Source: Solobacterium moorei
GTDB lineage: Bacteria; Bacillota_I; Bacilli_A; Erysipelotrichales; Erysipelotrichaceae
Length of the DNA stretch: 64,000 nucleotides
Assembly (NCBI RefSeq): GCF_036323475.1
Contig: NZ_AP028934.1
Location: forward strand, 1,240,001-1,304,000
Direction of reading: 5' to 3'
Shown: positions 24,945 through 34,083 of the stretch, piece after piece
How the letters are laid out: each line of letters opens with the position of its first letter
Numbering within the stretch: position 1 is the stretch's first letter
Made by a program: the position numbers and the translations under genes
The notes under the pieces: generated by a model
Database searches by the model: none
Told to the model about the DNA's origin: nothing
Seen by the model: only the letters and a program-made list of their open reading frames with translations

Positions 24945-26018
24945 ATGAAGATTATGATAGCGACAGGGGGGACAGGTGGTCACATCAACCCTGCACTAGA
25001 TTTAGCACATATATTGAAACAGCGTAATCCAGAAAATGAAGTTATTTTCGTGGGTTCTGATAACCGTATGGAAGCCACTGTAATTCCGGATGCTGGCTAT
25101 AAATTCTATGGCTTGCATATTACAACATCAGCAGGTTCTCTCTTTTCAAAAGTGACATATGCGACTTCTTTGATAAAGGCATATTTTGAATCAAAACAAA
25201 TCTTAAAACAAGAAAAACCAGATATCTGTATTGGTTTTGGAAATTATATTAGTGTACCGTTAATTCTTGCGGCACATCATATTGGTATCAAAACGATGTT
25301 ACATGAACAGAATAGTTTTGCTGGAAAAGCAAATAAATTTTTGAGTCATTTTGCAGATGCGGTCGTTGGATGTTATGAAAGCAATAAAGCACAGATGGCA
25401 AAAGCAAATGTACGTATTTTAGGCAATCCATCCGCATCTGTTGTAAAAGATACAGTATTTAATCCAAAAGTGATTGAAAGGATTGGATTATCCAAAGATA
25501 TTCCATTTGTTGTATTTATGATGGGATCGTTAGGATCGTCATCTGTTTCTAAGGTTATCGATGCAGCAATTCCGCTCTTTAATCACGACTTTCAGGTTAT
25601 GATTGTTAGTGGAAAAGCGAATTCCTATCAGTTTCAAAATAGCGAATCCGTAAATGTTAAGTTTGTGCCATATATTGATGGCAAACAAGCACTAAAAGGA
25701 TGCAGACTTGCAGTTACACGTGCAGGTGCCACAACAATCTCGGAAATTTGTGCTTTACCTACAGCTGCAGTGTTGATTCCTAGTCCATTTGTTGCCAATA
25801 ACCATCAGGTTTATAACGCAAAGGAACTAGCTGATAAAGATGCGGCAATTATGATTGAGGAAAATGAGTTGAGTCCACAATTACTGGCTACAACTGTAAA
25901 TACGCTTGTTCATGATCAACGAAGATGTAACAAGTTAAAAGAAAATGCACATAAGCTTGCGAAAGCTGATGCGGCAAATCAGATGATTGATTGGATCGAG
26001 GAGGTATTACATGGATAA
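24945..26018 (+). CDS. murG: UDP-GlcNAc:lipid-linked MurNAc-pentapeptide GlcNAc transferase
   Basis: This 357-residue GT-B glycosyltransferase converts lipid I to lipid II at the inner face of the membrane. The glycine-rich N-terminal loop GGTGGHINPALDLA, the HEQNSFAGKAN segment and the C-terminal sugar-nucleotide site ITRAGATTISEI-like (VTRAGATTISEI in this protein) are intact. A -10 box TGCTAGAAT at 24911-24919 and a GAGG site precede the ATG. It overlaps murB by 8 bp; murG-murB-divIB form a compact remnant of the dcw cluster. Confidence 0.95.
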   Translation: MKIMIATGGTGGHINPALDLAHILKQRNPENEVIFVGSDNRMEATVIPDAGYKFYGLHITTSAGSLFSKVTYATSLIKAYFESKQILKQEKPDICIGFGNYISVPLILAAHHIGIKTMLHEQNSFAGKANKFLSHFADAVVGCYESNKAQMAKANVRILGNPSASVVKDTVFNPKVIERIGLSKDIPFVVFMMGSLGSSSVSKVIDAAIPLFNHDFQVMIVSGKANSYQFQNSESVNVKFVPYIDGKQALKGCRLAVTRAGATTISEICALPTAAVLIPSPFVANNHQVYNAKELADKDAAIMIEENELSPQLLATTVNTLVHDQRRCNKLKENAHKLAKADAANQMIDWIEEVLHG

Positions 26019-26910
26019 AATTTTAGAGCGATTACGCTTTTACGCTGTTACAGAAGTAGATAAACCTTTAAGAACGATGACTACGCTACGTATTGGTGGG
26101 AATGCAAAGTATGTTGTATACCCAGAAACATATGTTGCGATTGATGGAATCTTCCGTATCATCGAAGAGAATCAACTCCCATTTAAAGTGATTGGTAAGG
26201 GCAGTGATTTACTATGTTCTGATGATGAATTTGAAGGTGTTGTTATCTGCTTGGATCGCTTCTTTAATCATCAATACTTTGATGGAAACGACCTCGTGGC
26301 AGAAGCAGGATGCTCAATTATTTCTTTATCAACAGAAGCGATGAAGCGTGGACTCTCTGGTTTAGAGTTTGCCAGTGGTATTCCTGGTACAGTTGGTGGG
26401 TGTCTTTTCATGAATGCAGGTGCTTATAACATCAGTATGAAGGATGTTGTAAAAGAAGTACTTGTATATAGAGACCACCAATTAACTTGGTTACCAGTAT
26501 CTGAATGTGATTTCTCATATCGTCATAGTATCTTCCAAACGAATAAAAGTTGGTTGATTCTTGGTGTACGCTATGGACTTACACCAAAGCCAAAAGAAGA
26601 GATTGAAGCATTGATGGATTCTCGTCGTAAGAGAAGAGTAGATTCACAACCACTGAACTTCCCAAGTTGTGGTTCTGTATTTAAGAATCCGGAAGGCCAT
26701 AATGCATGGCAACTGATTGATGGCATTGGCTATCGTGGCAAACAAATCGGTGGAGCGATGGTCAGCGATAAACATTGTAATTTCATCTTGAATGTTCATA
26801 AAGCAACCGCACTTGAGTATTTAACTTTGATTGAAGAAATTCAAAGAGAAGTTAAGAATAAATATAACATTGATCTCAAGATGGAAGTGGAGAAGTTCAA
26901 TTGGAAGTAA
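26011..26910 (+). CDS. murB: UDP-N-acetylenolpyruvoylglucosamine reductase
   Basis: This 299-residue FAD enzyme reduces UDP-GlcNAc-enolpyruvate to UDP-MurNAc. It is of the type II (Gram-positive) class: a FAD-binding domain with TLRIGGNAKYVV and GKGSDLL, the AGCSIISLSTEAMKRGLSGLEFASGIPGTVGG core, and the catalytic serine segment PSCGSVFKNP. The ATG at 26011 follows GAGGAGGT inside the murG end (8-bp overlap). An upstream in-frame ATG lies well within murG and lacks a ribosome site. Confidence 0.95.
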   Translation: MDKILERLRFYAVTEVDKPLRTMTTLRIGGNAKYVVYPETYVAIDGIFRIIEENQLPFKVIGKGSDLLCSDDEFEGVVICLDRFFNHQYFDGNDLVAEAGCSIISLSTEAMKRGLSGLEFASGIPGTVGGCLFMNAGAYNISMKDVVKEVLVYRDHQLTWLPVSECDFSYRHSIFQTNKSWLILGVRYGLTPKPKEEIEALMDSRRKRRVDSQPLNFPSCGSVFKNPEGHNAWQLIDGIGYRGKQIGGAMVSDKHCNFILNVHKATALEYLTLIEEIQREVKNKYNIDLKMEVEKFNWK

Positions 26911-27968
26911 AGAAGAATCGATTAAACGCAGATTTTGAGAAGATTCCTGAAGCGGTTGAAAGAATCTTTAAAAATAAGCGATTGGCAGCAAATCTTAAAT
27001 TATTTCGTTCTAGACAACCAGCATTATTTAATCTGGCAGTGATAGTCGCAATTCTTGTGATTATGGTGATGTATTTACTATCACCAATGTCTTCTGTTAG
27101 AGCGGTATCTATTGATGGTGCCAATTATCTGAGTAATGACTATATTAAGAAAATTGCTGGTGTAAATACCTCATCAAAGCTATATTTTACAGTACCTGTA
27201 TTAGTGGAAAGAAAACTAGAAGTCAATCCACTCATTGAAGATGCAAAGGTTAGTCTTAACAGTGGAAATACGGTTACGATTACCGTTAAAGAAAAGAAAT
27301 TAGTTGGCTACCAATCAGAAGGTAGTGGATCAATATGGTTTGGAAATGGAGAACAAACGACTATTGATGATAGCAATCGGCAAATAGTCGCAGCACTTCC
27401 AAAGTTAATAGGTTTTAGTGATAAAGAGTTATTAAAGAAAGTATCGGCTGCATTAAATGAGATTGATGATTCAATTTTGCAGCAGATTTCTACAATTTCT
27501 GTATATCCATTGCGTTATGATGCACATGCATTACTGGTACACATGCGTATTGGCAGTTACTTTGTGGCTTCATATAGTAATCTTAAGATTTTAAATGATT
27601 ACTTTACAATCTACAGTCAAGCTACTGATAAAACAAAGTGTTTATGGGGTACTAGCAAAGATCAAGTTGCCTATACAGCTGCTTGTCCATGGGAACAGAA
27701 AGAATCTGATACGGCAACAGCAGTCACGAATGTTTCGTACTGGTATGACGCGGAGGGCAATGTACGCACTGATGCAAATGGATTACCAATTGAGAAACAT
27801 TTCTATACAGATGCTGAAGGAAATGTGGCAGTCGATGCTAATGGTAATCCTATCGCAATACCAATCGATGACAAAGGAATTGAGGTCATTGATGATAAGT
27901 TCCAAGAAAATTACGCAGCAGGATATTACACTACTGGTGTATTGAATACACCAACACCTGCACAGTAA
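26901..27968 (+). CDS. divIB: Cell division protein DivIB/FtsQ with repetitive C-terminal tail
   Basis: This 355-residue bitopic protein has a cytoplasmic basic N terminus, one TM helix at about residues 42-60 (NLAVIVAILVIMVMYLL), then a POTRA domain beginning SSVRAVSIDGANYLSNDYIKK and a beta domain. It belongs to the DivIB-DivIC-FtsL subcomplex of the divisome. The start is a TTG at 26901, eight bases after a GGAG site and within the murB end. The last 80 or so residues are unusual: Cys- and acid-rich, with two copies of a Y-DAEGNV-x2-DANG-x-P unit spaced 21 residues apart. The tail lies outside the cell. Confidence 0.88.
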   Translation: MEVKKNRLNADFEKIPEAVERIFKNKRLAANLKLFRSRQPALFNLAVIVAILVIMVMYLLSPMSSVRAVSIDGANYLSNDYIKKIAGVNTSSKLYFTVPVLVERKLEVNPLIEDAKVSLNSGNTVTITVKEKKLVGYQSEGSGSIWFGNGEQTTIDDSNRQIVAALPKLIGFSDKELLKKVSAALNEIDDSILQQISTISVYPLRYDAHALLVHMRIGSYFVASYSNLKILNDYFTIYSQATDKTKCLWGTSKDQVAYTAACPWEQKESDTATAVTNVSYWYDAEGNVRTDANGLPIEKHFYTDAEGNVAVDANGNPIAIPIDDKGIEVIDDKFQENYAAGYYTTGVLNTPTPAQ

Positions 27969-28010
27969 CATGAAAATCCTGTGAAATAGACGATACACAG
28001 GTAACATATT

Positions 28011-28039
28011 TTGTATAATAATGACCATTTTGATATAAT
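28011..28039 (+). promoter_or_regulatory. Promoter of the Asp23-fakA operon
   Basis: TTGTAT (28011-28016), 17 bp, TATAAT (28034-28039), with an extended TG at 28031. About 20 bases of leader with GTAAGGAG before the ATG. Confidence 0.65.
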
Positions 28040-28064
28040 ACATAGCGTTAGTAAGGAGTAACTT

Positions 28065-28424
28065 ATGACAGTTGAAAAGAAAACAAACTATGGTAGTATC
28101 TCCGTTTCGGAAGAAGCAGTTGCTTCATTAGCTGGTGGGGTAATTACAGAATCTTATGGTGTTGTTGGTATGGCCAGCAAACAAATTTTAAAAGATGGCT
28201 GGGCAGAACTATTAAAGAAGGAAAACTATACAAAAGGTGTAGTTGTTCGTAATGGTAAAGCTGGTTTAGAAATTGATTTATATATCGTTGTAAGCTTTGG
28301 TGTTAAGATTTCAGAAGTTGTAACTGAAGCACAGAAGAAAGTAAAGTATATGCTTGAAAAGTCACTCTCTCAGGAAGTTGCCCAGGTGAATGTCTTTGTT
28401 CAGGGCGTTCGCGTCGTAGTATAA
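28065..28424 (+). CDS. Asp23/Gls24-family protein (YloU-like)
   Basis: This 119-residue small protein has the family pattern: an N-terminal YGSISVSEEAVASLAGGVITESYGVVGMAS segment (read in parts: YGSISVSEEAVASLAG, then ITESYGVVGMAS) and a C-terminal VNVFVQGVRV strand. Asp23-family proteins act at the membrane in envelope stress or form complexes with AmaP-type anchors. Here it is 18 bp ahead of a DAK2-domain kinase, the yloU-yloV pairing seen in Bacillus. Its role in that pair is not known. Confidence 0.88.
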   Translation: MTVEKKTNYGSISVSEEAVASLAGGVITESYGVVGMASKQILKDGWAELLKKENYTKGVVVRNGKAGLEIDLYIVVSFGVKISEVVTEAQKKVKYMLEKSLSQEVAQVNVFVQGVRVVV

Positions 28425-28442
28425 GGATATGGGGTTAATGTA

Positions 28443-30050
28443 ATGGAAAAGATTAATGGTTTAATTTTAAAGAATTTACTGGAAAGTGGAGCACACAATC
28501 TAAGCAATCAACGTAAAGCAGTTGATGCGATGAATGTATTCCCAGTACCAGATGGAGATACCGGTACAAATATGTCTTTGACTATTTTGAATGGTATCTC
28601 AGAAGTGACAAAGAGTGGATCTGAATCACTATCAACTGTTGCGAAGATTTTCAGCCGTGGTCTATTAATGGGTGCACGTGGTAACTCTGGGGTTATCTTA
28701 TCCCAGATTTTCCGTGGCTTTGCGCAATACGCAAAAGATAAAGAAGAACTAACTGTTAAAGAATTCTCTGAAGCTTTAATGAATGGTTCTAAGATGGCTT
28801 ATAAGGCTGTTATGCGTCCTACAGAAGGTACAATTTTAACAGTTGTAAGAGAAAGTGCAGAGTATGGGGAAATCTTTATTAATGACCACCCGGAAGCTTC
28901 TATGGAAGAGTTTGTAAATTATATTGTTGATGAAGCAAATGCTTCTTTACAACGTACACCTGAATTATTAGATGTACTTAAGGAAGCACATTGTGTAGAC
29001 TCTGGTGCGATGGGTTATGTAACAATTCTTGATGGTTTCAAGTCTTGTCTACAAGGTAAGCCAATCACGGAGAACCTTGCAGGGGATACCGCAGAAACAG
29101 AAGTACATGAAAAGGCTTCTGGATATCGTGTTGAATATATCGTTTCCCTCAGCGATAATGGTAAAAAGACTTTCAAGGAAGAAAGAGTTCGCAAGCAACT
29201 AGAACAGATTGGCAACGACATTCAACTATCTGTAAAAGAAGATGCGTTCACATTAAGTGTTCATTCCATGACTCCAGGTGAAGTATTAATGCTTGGCCAG
29301 AAATATGGTAAGTTTACCAAAGTTCAGGTTGAAGATATCCAATCCGACTTACAACCATCCTTAATGGAAACTGAAGAAGCTGCAATTGAAAATGCGGCTT
29401 ATGGTATTATTGCTGTAGCTGCTGGTGAAGGCTTGAAGAAGTTGTTTACAGATTACCGTGTAAACTATGTTGTAAGTGGCGGTCAAACAATGAACCCATC
29501 AACAGAAGATTTCGTAACAGCGATTTCAAAGGTGCATGCGGATACAATCTATATCTTGCCAAATAACTCAAATATTATCATGGCCGCAAAACAAGCTGCT
29601 GAAGTTACAGAAGATAAGAAGATTATCGTTATTGAAACAAAATCTGTACCACAAGGCTTAAGTGCATGCATTAGCTTCAACCCAGAGGAAGCAGTAGATA
29701 CCAATACTGAAGCGATGAATGAAGCTATCACATTAGTAAAGACCGGTTCTGTTACTTACGCTGTTAAGGATACAATGGTAGATGGCAAGCAGATTAATTC
29801 CGGTGACTACATGGCTATCTTAGAAAAGGACATTATCTTCAATGAGAAGGACAAGTTAGCAGTTACTAAAGAATTAATCAAGAACATGTGTGATGAAGAT
29901 ACAGAAGTTGTAACACTTATCAAGGGTTCGGAAGCTACTGATGAAGAGTGCGAAGAAATTCGTCAATTCATTGAACAGAACTATAACGTAGATATCGACG
30001 TTGAAGATGGTCAACAACCTGTATATAGTTTCATTATCGGTGCTGAATAA
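28443..30050 (+). CDS. fakA: DAK2-domain fatty acid kinase (FakA/YloV-like)
   Basis: This 535-residue protein has an N-terminal DAK2 (DhaL-like) ATP-binding domain (about 1-200) with the metal-ligand motif PVPDGDTGTNM and the RGNSGVILSQIFRG segment, followed by a central domain and a C-terminal FakB-interacting region. FakA phosphorylates fatty acids bound to FakB (DegV-family) proteins to give acyl-phosphates for PlsY/PlsX. A DegV-family gene begins at 63676 in this same window, so a partner is present in the genome. A strong terminator follows. Confidence 0.85.
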   Translation: MEKINGLILKNLLESGAHNLSNQRKAVDAMNVFPVPDGDTGTNMSLTILNGISEVTKSGSESLSTVAKIFSRGLLMGARGNSGVILSQIFRGFAQYAKDKEELTVKEFSEALMNGSKMAYKAVMRPTEGTILTVVRESAEYGEIFINDHPEASMEEFVNYIVDEANASLQRTPELLDVLKEAHCVDSGAMGYVTILDGFKSCLQGKPITENLAGDTAETEVHEKASGYRVEYIVSLSDNGKKTFKEERVRKQLEQIGNDIQLSVKEDAFTLSVHSMTPGEVLMLGQKYGKFTKVQVEDIQSDLQPSLMETEEAAIENAAYGIIAVAAGEGLKKLFTDYRVNYVVSGGQTMNPSTEDFVTAISKVHADTIYILPNNSNIIMAAKQAAEVTEDKKIIVIETKSVPQGLSACISFNPEEAVDTNTEAMNEAITLVKTGSVTYAVKDTMVDGKQINSGDYMAILEKDIIFNEKDKLAVTKELIKNMCDEDTEVVTLIKGSEATDEECEEIRQFIEQNYNVDIDVEDGQQPVYSFIIGAE

Positions 30051-30058
30051 TACAATAG

Positions 30059-30094
30059 GGAATATTCCAATTAATATGGAATGTTCCTTTTTTT
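30059..30094 (+). terminator. Terminator after fakA
   Basis: Eleven-pair stem GGAATATTCCA / TGGAATGTTCC with one T-G pair, followed by seven T's. Confidence 0.85.
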
Positions 30095-30129
30095 AATTCC
30101 TTCATGTATGATAGATACGTTAGGAATAT

Positions 30130-31314
30130 ATGGATAATACAAAGCAATTAAATATCGAATACTTTTCATTACAATCGTTATTTTGGATGACGTACTGCAT
30201 GGTTGTTGGATTTTCTGTCACCTATCTTTTATCGTGTGGATATTCCAATTCGGAAGCAGGTTACATCTTAGCATCCGCGAATATTTGTGCGTTAATCTTG
30301 CAACCGTTTTTAGCAGATTTAGCAGATCATTCAAAGAAGATTAATGCAATGACGATATTACTTATATCGATAGCGATTATTTTTGTATGTTCAATCGGAT
30401 TATTCTTCATTAGTATTCGTTCTGCTGTATTAACGTTGATATATATAGTGATGATAACGCTAGCGAATGCAGTTATTGCTTTTTTGACATCAGTACAATT
30501 TTTAATGGATACTTCAAAGTCTAAAATTAACTTTGGCTTATGCCGTGCAGGAGGATCTCTATGTTTTGCGATTCTTTCTGCCTTGATGGGTATAATGATT
30601 GAAAGAATCGGAATGAAATCCATTCCGACAGCATTATTTATTGTTACATTATTAATCATCGTATTATGTATGTATATTACACGTCATCGTATTAATGACA
30701 AGCAGACAACTGGATCAACTTTAGAGAAGAGGCAATCAAGTTCATTATTTGTTTTCTTTCGTGAGAATCCAAAGTTTATGATTTTATCTGTAGCGATGTT
30801 GTTTATCTATTATGCACATGCTTTTATAACAAATTTTACGATTTCCATTGTGCGTAATGTTGGTGGTAATCATCGCGAGATGGGATATTTGATTGCGTTT
30901 ATGGCACTCATGGAACTGCCAGGTATGATTGGTTTTAAGGAGATTAGCCGTCGTTTTAAAGTATCTTCGTTGCTCTTATTTTCAATGATTATGTTTAGTG
31001 TGAAGGCAATCATTGTTTGGCTTTCACCATCGTTAATAACTTTAACATTTGGGTTTGCCTTACAGGTTGTTTCTTTTGCATTATATATTCCTGCATCTGT
31101 ACAATATGCAAATATCATTATTGATGAGAAAGACACTGTCAAAGCACAGATGATGTTTAACTTCATGCAGGCAGGTGGTGCAGTATTTTCTTCGATTATC
31201 GGTGGATGGTTAATTGACTTTAGTGGTATATCCCATGCATTACTGGTCGGTGCTATTTTATCTTGTATCGGTACGATGATTGCCTTTATGGGTATACAAA
31301 ATACAAAGAGGTAA
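30130..31314 (+). CDS. MFS transporter
   Basis: This 394-residue membrane protein has about 12 TM helices. The conserved A-motif region between TM2 and TM3 reads ADLADHSKKI, and TM5 contains the CRAGGSLCFAILSALMG glycine-rich helix. The closest match by pattern is the sugar/oligosaccharide-type or LacY-like permeases of Firmicutes; the substrate is uncertain. A TTAGGA site precedes the ATG. It is two bases ahead of the MBL-fold hydrolase, so the two are co-transcribed and might act on the same imported compound. Confidence 0.78.
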   Translation: MDNTKQLNIEYFSLQSLFWMTYCMVVGFSVTYLLSCGYSNSEAGYILASANICALILQPFLADLADHSKKINAMTILLISIAIIFVCSIGLFFISIRSAVLTLIYIVMITLANAVIAFLTSVQFLMDTSKSKINFGLCRAGGSLCFAILSALMGIMIERIGMKSIPTALFIVTLLIIVLCMYITRHRINDKQTTGSTLEKRQSSSLFVFFRENPKFMILSVAMLFIYYAHAFITNFTISIVRNVGGNHREMGYLIAFMALMELPGMIGFKEISRRFKVSSLLLFSMIMFSVKAIIVWLSPSLITLTFGFALQVVSFALYIPASVQYANIIIDEKDTVKAQMMFNFMQAGGAVFSSIIGGWLIDFSGISHALLVGAILSCIGTMIAFMGIQNTKR

Positions 31315-31316
31315 CT

Positions 31317-32027
31317 ATGAAGAAATTTACAAATCATATTTATTACATGGACAATAACCCTGAAACAGATCAACCTTACGTATATCTGATTCATGGTTCT
31401 AAGTTTAACTTACAGATAGATGCTGGTAACAGCCCTGAAAACTATCATAAGTTTTTATCAGAAGTGAAAGAATTAGGTTTAAAGGAACCTAAGCTTTTAG
31501 CGATTACGCATTGGCACTGGGATCATACCTTTGGTATGGTTGCTTGTAATGTACCGATGATTGCTTCTGTAAAGACCAATGAATACTTAATGAAAGCAAA
31601 GAATTGGAAATGGACAGAAGAGGCAATGCGGAATCGTTTAAAAACTGGCGAAGATATTGAATTTTGCTATGACTGCATGCATAAGCAGTATTCAGATATT
31701 GGAATGATTCAAGTATGTGAAGCAGATATTACATTTGATAGTGAACTAGAAATTGATTTAGGAGATGTTCATGTAAAAGGTATCCAAATAGATACACCAC
31801 ATACAAGAGATGCAGTTTTATATTATGTGAAAGAAGAGAAGGTGGTAATTGCGGCTGATGCGGAATACGAAGACTATTATGATAATAATAGTCAGTATGA
31901 TCCTGCGCGCTTAGCATCCTTTATTCAATTTTTAAATGAATTAGATTTTGAATATTATTTACGCGGGCATGATGAGTTTAAACTAACAAAAGAAGAAATC
32001 TTAAATAAGCTTAAAGGCGCAATGTAA
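31317..32027 (+). CDS. MBL-fold metallo-hydrolase
   Basis: This 236-residue protein has the metallo-beta-lactamase fold with THWHWDHTFG (the H-x-H-x-D-H zinc motif), a later DTPHTRDAVL in the position of the third zinc His, AADAEY (bridging Asp) and RGHDEF near the end. The family is broad (glyoxalase II-like, lactonases, phosphodiesterases); substrate unknown. The ATG follows an AGAGG site that overlaps the end of the MFS gene. It precedes recG but is separated from it by recG's own promoter. Confidence 0.82.
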   Translation: MKKFTNHIYYMDNNPETDQPYVYLIHGSKFNLQIDAGNSPENYHKFLSEVKELGLKEPKLLAITHWHWDHTFGMVACNVPMIASVKTNEYLMKAKNWKWTEEAMRNRLKTGEDIEFCYDCMHKQYSDIGMIQVCEADITFDSELEIDLGDVHVKGIQIDTPHTRDAVLYYVKEEKVVIAADAEYEDYYDNNSQYDPARLASFIQFLNELDFEYYLRGHDEFKLTKEEILNKLKGAM

Positions 32028-32050
32028 ACGGAATTATTTTATAGGTTCAA

Positions 32051-32059
32051 TGGTATAAT
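32051..32059 (+). promoter_or_regulatory. Extended -10 promoter giving leaderless recG mRNA
   Basis: TGGTATAAT, a perfect extended -10. It ends six bases before the recG ATG (32066), so transcription should start at the start codon. No ribosome site is present in the gap. Confidence 0.65.
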
Positions 32060-32065
32060 AAACAT

Positions 32066-34078
32066 ATGGATTTAAGTGATAAGAGACTAAAATTAACTTC
32101 AAAAAGATTGACAGTATTACATCAACTAGGGCTTTATACAACGGATGATCTTTTGATGTATTATCCGTATCGTTATGAGACAATCACGTCCTCTGCTTTT
32201 GCGGATTGGAAAATCAAAGATAAAGTCTGGTTTGAAGGGGAAGTCATTCAGTTACCAAGAAGTTGGCGTAAAGGAAGACTTGTAACAACCACTTTTCAAG
32301 TACGTTCTCAGGAGCAAATATTGACAATCACAATATTTAATCGACCTTGGGCGAAGAGCTTAAATTTAAATCAAATCTTAACAATACAGGGTGTATATCA
32401 AGGTAATAGCAAAGTTACTGCTATCAGCTATGATACAAAGCCCTTAGCAGAACATGCGGCCATTACACCTATCTATAGTATTAAAGCAGGGATACGCCAA
32501 AAGACATTGCAGACAATTATTTATTCTGTTCTAAATCAATTACAGGATGAAATTATCGATGATATTCCTGATGAATTTAGACAAGCATATCGTTTACTAA
32601 CGCTGAAAGTTGCATATCGTTGTATTCACATTCCTAGCAGTATGATTGAAGTGCAGGCTGCCGTACGTACATTAAAGTACGCTGAATTCTTGCGTTTCTT
32701 TACTGCGATACAACTCATGCGTAGTACAGATGGAATTCGTATCACAAAGAAACCAAAAATCTTTTCTTCAAAGAAAATCCAACAAGCAATTCAAAGTCTT
32801 AGCTTTGAATTAACAGCTGATCAAAAAGATACATTAGAGAAGATTTTGAATGATATGGGTAGTACTTATACAATGTATCGTTTGGTACAAGGTGATGTTG
32901 GTTGTGGTAAGACTGTTGTTGCGACACTTGCCTTATATGCTGCCTTTCTAAGTGGATATCAAGGTGCAATGCTAGCGCCAACGGAAATTCTTGCTCGACA
33001 GCATTACATATCAGTCAACAAAGTTCTTGCGCCATTCGGCGTTAAAACAGAAGTTCTATATTCAGCATTAATGCCTGCGAAGAAGAAAGAGATTTTGGAA
33101 GATGTAGCTTCTGGAAAAATCAATATCTTGATTGGTACACATAGTATGATTCAAGATTCTGTTACATTTCATAAGTTAGGATTAACCATTGCAGATGAGC
33201 AACAACGTTTTGGCGTTTCACAACGCAAAGCTTTAAAACAAAAGGGAGAGCAAGTTGATTTCCTTTTGATGAGTGCAACACCAATTCCTAGAACACTAGC
33301 AGCTTCGCTATTTGGTGATATGGATGTTAGTACGATAGAGACTATGCCAGCTGGAAGAATTACGCCTGTCACAACACTAGTCAAAGAGAATAGTTTCCGT
33401 ACAGTTCTAGATGATGTAAAATGTTTGCTTAAAAGTGGAAGACAACTTTATGTTATCTGTGCAGCTGTTGATGAAAATGAAGAGTATCATGTTAGAAATG
33501 TGTATGATACAACTGAATCGATACAGAAGTTGTTTTCACAATATAAAGTAGCATGTTTGCATGGCCGTATGACGGCAGATGAAAAACAAGCAATCATGCA
33601 AGCATTTAACACTAATGATATTCAGATATTGGTATCTACAACTGTCGTTGAGGTTGGTGTGAATGTTGTTAATGCGACAGGAATGATTATCTATGATGCC
33701 GATCGCTTTGGACTTTCACAATTACATCAGTTACGTGGTCGTATTCAACGTGGTAGTGAACAAGGATATTGTTGGTTATTAACAGCTAGTCATGAAGAAC
33801 GCGTATTACAACGTTTGGATGTACTTGTTAAATCTAACAATGGCTTTGAGATATCGTATGAAGATTTACGTTTGCGTGGGCCCGGTGATATACTTGGTAC
33901 TAGGCAAAGTGGTCTCCCAGACTTTATTTTAGGGAATATTGTTGAGGATACTGCGATGATTAATCAAGCGCGGAAAGACGCGTTAAAAGTGATGGAATCT
34001 GCGGATAATCCTGATTATCAAATCTTATTAGAAACCGTTCGAAAACGGAATGAAAAGAATGCGGAATATGCAGATTAG
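32066..34078 (+). CDS. recG: ATP-dependent DNA helicase RecG
   Basis: This 670-residue branch-migrating helicase acts on stalled forks and recombination intermediates. An N-terminal wedge/OB domain (about 50-160) is followed by a superfamily 2 helicase core: motif I GDVGCGKT, Ia APTEILARQH, motif II (DEQQ, in TIADEQQRFGV), motif III MSATPIPRTLA and motif VI QLRGRIQRGSE. The C-terminal TRQSGLPDF segment is typical. Length is normal. The start has no ribosome site and an extended -10 box ends six bases upstream, so translation is likely leaderless. It is followed 5 bp later by rnc. Confidence 0.95.
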   Translation: MDLSDKRLKLTSKRLTVLHQLGLYTTDDLLMYYPYRYETITSSAFADWKIKDKVWFEGEVIQLPRSWRKGRLVTTTFQVRSQEQILTITIFNRPWAKSLNLNQILTIQGVYQGNSKVTAISYDTKPLAEHAAITPIYSIKAGIRQKTLQTIIYSVLNQLQDEIIDDIPDEFRQAYRLLTLKVAYRCIHIPSSMIEVQAAVRTLKYAEFLRFFTAIQLMRSTDGIRITKKPKIFSSKKIQQAIQSLSFELTADQKDTLEKILNDMGSTYTMYRLVQGDVGCGKTVVATLALYAAFLSGYQGAMLAPTEILARQHYISVNKVLAPFGVKTEVLYSALMPAKKKEILEDVASGKINILIGTHSMIQDSVTFHKLGLTIADEQQRFGVSQRKALKQKGEQVDFLLMSATPIPRTLAASLFGDMDVSTIETMPAGRITPVTTLVKENSFRTVLDDVKCLLKSGRQLYVICAAVDENEEYHVRNVYDTTESIQKLFSQYKVACLHGRMTADEKQAIMQAFNTNDIQILVSTTVVEVGVNVVNATGMIIYDADRFGLSQLHQLRGRIQRGSEQGYCWLLTASHEERVLQRLDVLVKSNNGFEISYEDLRLRGPGDILGTRQSGLPDFILGNIVEDTAMINQARKDALKVMESADNPDYQILLETVRKRNEKNAEYAD

Positions 34079-34083
34079 GAGGT

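Noticed and set aside
27969-28010. CCTGTG...CACAGG inverted repeat after divIB as a terminator
   Set aside because: Six-pair stem with a 12-nt loop and no T run; too weak to call.
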